A stretch of 64,000 bases of DNA from Enterobacter kobei. GTDB lineage: Bacteria; Pseudomonadota; Gammaproteobacteria; Enterobacterales; Enterobacteriaceae. Below, one piece after another: positions 60,713 through 64,000 of this stretch. Where the stretch lies: assembly GCF_001729765.1 (NCBI RefSeq), contig NZ_CP017181.1, forward strand, positions 806,001-870,000, read 5' to 3'. A model generated the notes under the pieces. It searched no databases. It had not been told where the DNA came from and was given only the letters and a program-made list of their open reading frames with translations. A program made the translations under genes and the position numbers. Position 1 is the stretch's first letter; the number at the start of each line of letters is the position of its first letter.

Positions 60713-61654
60713 ATGCTGGAACTGATTTGCAAACGTCTGCTGCTGGCCATCCCGACCCTGCTGCTGGTGAGCATGATGGTGTTTGGCCTGCAAAAACTGC
60801 TGCCCGGCGACCCGCTGATCGCCATGGCCGGGGAGGAGCGCGATCCGGCGGTTATCGCCCAGTTGCGTGCTGAGCTCAATCTGGATGCGCCCATTCCTGT
60901 GCAGTATTTCAACTGGTTATCGCGCGCATTGCAGGGCGACCTGGGGGTCTCCTTACGCACGCACGAACCGGTGACGCAGCTGATTGCCAGTAAGCTGCCT
61001 GTGACGCTGGAGCTGTCGCTGCTGGCGATGATTATCGCGCTGGTATTTGGCATTAGCATGGGGATCCTCGCGGCAGTGAACAAAAACAGTTGGGTCGATC
61101 ACGGGGCGAACTTTGTGGCGATCTCGGGGATCTCGATCCCCCATTTCTGGCTGGGGATCCTGCTGATTCTGGTCTTCTCGGTGAACCTGCAGTGGCTTCC
61201 CGCGTCCGGCTATGTACCGTTCAGTGAGGATCCGGTGCAAAACCTGCGCACGCTGCTGCTGCCCGCAGCCGTTCTCGGAACAGGGCTGGCGGCGACGCTG
61301 ATGCGCCATACCCGAGCATCGATGATTGCGGTCCTGAAAGCGGATTACATCCGCACCGCGCGCGCGAAAGGATTACTGCCGAAAGCGGTGATCTTAAAGC
61401 ACGCGTTTCGCAATGCGCTGGTGCCGGTGATCACCCTTACGACGCTGCTGTTTGGTGAGCTTCTGGGCGGTGCGGTGCTGACCGAGCAGGTCTTCACCAT
61501 TCCCGGCTTCGGCAAGATGATCGTCGATTCGGTATTTAACCGAGACTACGCGGTGGTGCAGGGCGTGGTGCTGATCGTGGCGATCGGCTTCCTGCTGCTC
61601 AACCTGCTGGCTGACGTGCTCTACGTTCTTATCAACCCGAAAATGCGAGGTTAA
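60713..61654 (+). CDS. ABC transporter permease (DppB/GsiC-like)
   Basis: A 313-residue membrane protein with about six helices, an N-terminal MLELICKRLLLAIPTLLLVS and the coupling loop with DYIRTARAKGLLPKAVILKH. It belongs to the DppB/GsiC/NikB group and pairs with the next permease. ATG follows GAGGAGAACC, 18 bases after the binding protein stop; the next gene starts two bases after its stop. Confidence 0.94.
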   Translation: MLELICKRLLLAIPTLLLVSMMVFGLQKLLPGDPLIAMAGEERDPAVIAQLRAELNLDAPIPVQYFNWLSRALQGDLGVSLRTHEPVTQLIASKLPVTLELSLLAMIIALVFGISMGILAAVNKNSWVDHGANFVAISGISIPHFWLGILLILVFSVNLQWLPASGYVPFSEDPVQNLRTLLLPAAVLGTGLAATLMRHTRASMIAVLKADYIRTARAKGLLPKAVILKHAFRNALVPVITLTTLLFGELLGGAVLTEQVFTIPGFGKMIVDSVFNRDYAVVQGVVLIVAIGFLLLNLLADVLYVLINPKMRG

Positions 61655-61656
61655 CC

Positions 61657-62532
61657 ATGGCGGAACTGACGACGCAAACCGCTGTGCCCGCGCTGCCGCG
61701 CGCGCAAAACCGGGTGCTAAAGAAATTCCTCGCCAATAAAAGTGCGGTGATTGGCGCGGTGGTGGTGGGCTTCTTTGTGCTGGTGGCGCTACTGGCGCCG
61801 TGGATTGCCCCGTTCGACCCGGTCAAAGCCAACTTCCTCGCGGTGCGTAAAGCGCCGTCGGCAATGTACTGGTTCGGCACCGACGAGCTGGGGCGCGACA
61901 TTTTATCCCGCATTATCTGGGGGGCGAGAACCTCGCTGATGGCGGGCTGTATGTCGGTCGTTATCGCGGTAGCGATCGGCGTGCCGCTGGGGCTGGTAGC
62001 GGGGTATTTCCAGAAGATGTGGGATGGGGTGATCTCGCGCTTCATTGAAGCGCTGCTGGCCTGCCCGTTTCTGATCATGGCGATCGCGCTGGGGGCATTT
62101 TTAGGCCCAAGCCTGACCAACGCGATGATCGCCATTGGCCTTTCCGCGATGCCGATCTTCGCCCGTCTGACGCGTGGGCAGGTGATCGCCATCCGCAACG
62201 AAGAGTACATCGACGGCGCGCGGGCGATTGGCCTGCCGGATCGCTGGATCATCATCAAATACGTGCTGCCCAACGTGATGTCACCGATCCTGGTGCAGGC
62301 CACGCTGGCGATTGCCTCGGCGATTATCGCCGAAGCCAGCCTGTCGTTTTTAGGGTTGGGGCAGCAGCCGCCCAATCCGTCCTGGGGGTCAATGCTCAAC
62401 ACCGCGAAAGGTTTTCTTGAGCAGGCGCCGTGGATGTCCGTTTTCCCCGGCGTGGCAATTTTCCTTGCCGTGCAGGGCTTTAATTTACTTGGCGACGGGC
62501 TGCGCGATGCGCTCGATCCGCGCCACGACTAA
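61657..62532 (+). CDS. ABC transporter permease (DppC/GsiD-like)
   Basis: A 291-residue permease with an N-terminal cytoplasmic extension, a membrane helix near 30-50, and five further helices; coupling loop EYIDGARAIGLPDRWIIIKY. The motif GTDELGRDILSRIIWGARTS is the DppC signature. It completes the importer and lies six bases before the gamma-glutamyltransferase-like gene. Confidence 0.94.
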   Translation: MAELTTQTAVPALPRAQNRVLKKFLANKSAVIGAVVVGFFVLVALLAPWIAPFDPVKANFLAVRKAPSAMYWFGTDELGRDILSRIIWGARTSLMAGCMSVVIAVAIGVPLGLVAGYFQKMWDGVISRFIEALLACPFLIMAIALGAFLGPSLTNAMIAIGLSAMPIFARLTRGQVIAIRNEEYIDGARAIGLPDRWIIIKYVLPNVMSPILVQATLAIASAIIAEASLSFLGLGQQPPNPSWGSMLNTAKGFLEQAPWMSVFPGVAIFLAVQGFNLLGDGLRDALDPRHD

Positions 62533-62538
62533 GGAGTC

Positions 62539-64000
62539 ATGATGACCAAAGCGCTTGATTTTACGTCCGGTTACGAATCACGACGCCCGCCGATGATGGG
62601 CCATAACGCCGTTGCCACTTCGCAACCGCTGGCGGCGCAGGCAGGAATGAAAATGCTGCAGCTGGGTGGTAATGCTGTTGATGCGGCGATTGCCACCGCG
62701 ATGGCGCTGACGGTAGTCGAGCCGACCGGTAACGGGATCGGCAGTGATGCCTTTGCCATCGTCTGGGACGGTGAAAAACTTCACGGTCTGAACGCGTCGG
62801 GGCGCTCACCGGCCAGCTGGCATGCAGATCTGTTTGCCGGAAAAACGGCGGTACCCGAAATCGGCTGGGACGCCGTGACCGTGCCCGGTGCGGTATCCGG
62901 CTGGGTCGCACTGGCAGAGCGTTTCGGCACGCTGCCGCTGACCACGCTGGCGCAGCCCGCCATTGACTATGCGCGAAACGGTTTCCCGGTTTCGCCGCTG
63001 ATTGGCCATCTCTGGCTGCGCGGCTACAACAAACTGAAAGATCAGCCTGGCTTCAGCGCCTGCTTCGCGCCGGAAGGCCGCGCGCCGCGAGTGGGGGAGA
63101 TCTTCCGTAACCCGGCGCAGGCGAATTCGCTGGAACTGATAGCGAAAACCAACGGCGATGCGTTTTACCGCGGCGAGCTGGCGCAGAAAATTGCCGCCTT
63201 TGCCAAAGAACACGGCGCGCATTTGACGGCTGCAGATCTCGCCAGCCACCGCGTGGACTGGGTAGACATGCTGTCACGCGACTTCGCGGGTGGTTCGGTG
63301 CAGGAGCTGCCACCAAACGGCCAGGGGATCGCCACGCTGATTGCGCTGGGTATTCTGGAGCAGTGCGGCATCGAGCAGCATCATCCGGACTCCGTGCAGT
63401 CTCTGCATTTGTCCATTGAAGCGATGAAGCTGGCGCTGGCGGATCTCGACCGCTACGTGGCGGATGAAGATCATATGGCGTTCGCGGCCAAAGAGCTGCT
63501 GAGCGATCATTACCTGAAATCGCGTGCGGCGCTTATCAACCACGAAAGCGCCTCTGATTTTGTCTACGGTTCACCCACCCAGAGCGGTACGGTCTACATC
63601 AGCACTGCGGATGCCAGCGGGATGATGGTCTCCTTTATTCAGTCCAACTATATGGGGTTTGGTTCAGGGATTGTGGTGCCAGACACCGGGATTAGCCTGC
63701 AAAACCGGGGCTGTGGTTTTTCGCTGGATCCTAATCATCCGAACGCGCTGGCGGGCAGCAAGCGTCCGTTCCACACCATCATTCCGGGCTTTGCGATGGA
63801 CGGCAACGGCAAGCCGTTGATGTCCTTCGGCGTGATGGGCGGCCCGATGCAGGCGCAAGGACACATGCAGATGGCGCTGCGCATTATGCTGCACGGGCAA
63901 AACCCGCAGGCGGCGATTGACGCTCCGCGCTGGCGCGTGGTGCAGGGCAGGGAAGTGATCGTCGAATCAACCTTCGATCGCAATACTATCGCCGCGCTGC
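62539..64000 (+). CDS. Gamma-glutamyltransferase-family enzyme, no signal peptide (3' end outside the window)
   Basis: The frame is open from ATG 62539 (a second ATG at 62542 is better spaced from AAGGAG) to the window edge, 487 codons. It is an N-terminal nucleophile hydrolase of the gamma-glutamyltranspeptidase family: early motif NAVATSQPLAAQAGMKML and GGNAVDAAIATAMALTVVEP, and a likely autoprocessing Thr351 in SGTVYISTAD at the start of the small subunit. It begins without a signal peptide, so it should be cytoplasmic, unlike periplasmic Ggt; YwrD-type proteins share this. It probably breaks down what the upstream importer brings in. Confidence 0.92.
   Translation, partial: MMTKALDFTSGYESRRPPMMGHNAVATSQPLAAQAGMKMLQLGGNAVDAAIATAMALTVVEPTGNGIGSDAFAIVWDGEKLHGLNASGRSPASWHADLFAGKTAVPEIGWDAVTVPGAVSGWVALAERFGTLPLTTLAQPAIDYARNGFPVSPLIGHLWLRGYNKLKDQPGFSACFAPEGRAPRVGEIFRNPAQANSLELIAKTNGDAFYRGELAQKIAAFAKEHGAHLTAADLASHRVDWVDMLSRDFAGGSVQELPPNGQGIATLIALGILEQCGIEQHHPDSVQSLHLSIEAMKLALADLDRYVADEDHMAFAAKELLSDHYLKSRAALINHESASDFVYGSPTQSGTVYISTADASGMMVSFIQSNYMGFGSGIVVPDTGISLQNRGCGFSLDPNHPNALAGSKRPFHTIIPGFAMDGNGKPLMSFGVMGGPMQAQGHMQMALRIMLHGQNPQAAIDAPRWRVVQGREVIVESTFDRNTIAAL

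Noticed and set aside
55913..64000. Genomic island integrated at aspV
   Set aside because: No integrase, no repeat of the tRNA 3' end downstream that I can see, and base composition and codon use of the GntR-ABC-GGT operon look native. The right boundary is outside the window, so it is not excluded.

Overview
This window is chromosomal DNA from a member of the Enterobacteriaceae, most likely Enterobacter or a close relative. Almost every protein in the first 55 kb is a near-identical counterpart of the Escherichia coli degP-to-dnaQ gene order, the base composition looks uniform and moderately GC-rich, and the 16S rRNA variable regions look like the Enterobacter cloacae group. The genus call is an inference; the family-level call is secure. 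I see no prophage, insertion sequence, CRISPR array or plasmid gene.

Layout: (1) 1-3978: end of the periplasmic protease degP, the regulator cdaR (its usual fourth codon reads as a stop here), yaeH, and an unrecognised 210-residue gene where E. coli has yaeI. (2) 3975-8364, minus strand: dapD, glnD, map. (3) 8365-11981: the translation and nucleotide group rpsB-tsf-pyrH-frr, with the structured rpsB leader (t44 RNA). (4) 12077-28134: the envelope, lipid A and replication run dxr-uppS-cdsA-rseP-bamA-skp-lpxD-fabZ-lpxA-lpxB-rnhB-dnaE-accA. It links isoprenoid and undecaprenyl carrier synthesis, CDP-diacylglycerol, the sigma-E cascade, outer-membrane assembly, lipid A and fatty acid synthesis. 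(5) 28235-40921: ldcC, yaeR, tilS, rof, yaeP, yaeQ, arfB, nlpE, proS, trmO, rcsF, the methionine importer metQ-metI-metN with a MetJ operator, and gmhB. (6) 40971-46600: a complete ribosomal RNA operon with P1 and P2 promoters, 16S, tRNA-Ile, tRNA-Ala, 23S, 5S and tRNA-Asp (the rrnH position of E. coli). (7) 46720-55989: dkgB, yafC with a divergent MFS exporter gene that E. coli lacks at this place, yafD, yafE, mltD, gloB, yafS, rnhA, dnaQ and a second identical tRNA-Asp gene.

(8) 56100-64000 is the accessory part. A GntR/FCD regulator, two peptide-type ABC ATPases, a family 5 periplasmic binding protein, two permeases and a gamma-glutamyltransferase-like enzyme without a signal peptide form one tightly packed operon directly after the tRNA-Asp gene. 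Upstream of it I find two NtrC-type enhancer sites 22 bp apart, a good sigma-54 promoter about 150 bp downstream of them, and a palindrome that overlaps the -24 element of that promoter. The half-site of this palindrome recurs immediately before the regulator start codon. Together these suggest a nitrogen-scavenging uptake and hydrolysis system for gamma-glutamyl or related peptide-like compounds, activated under nitrogen limitation and gated by its own GntR protein. This regulatory reading is an inference from sequence and is the most interesting feature of the window.
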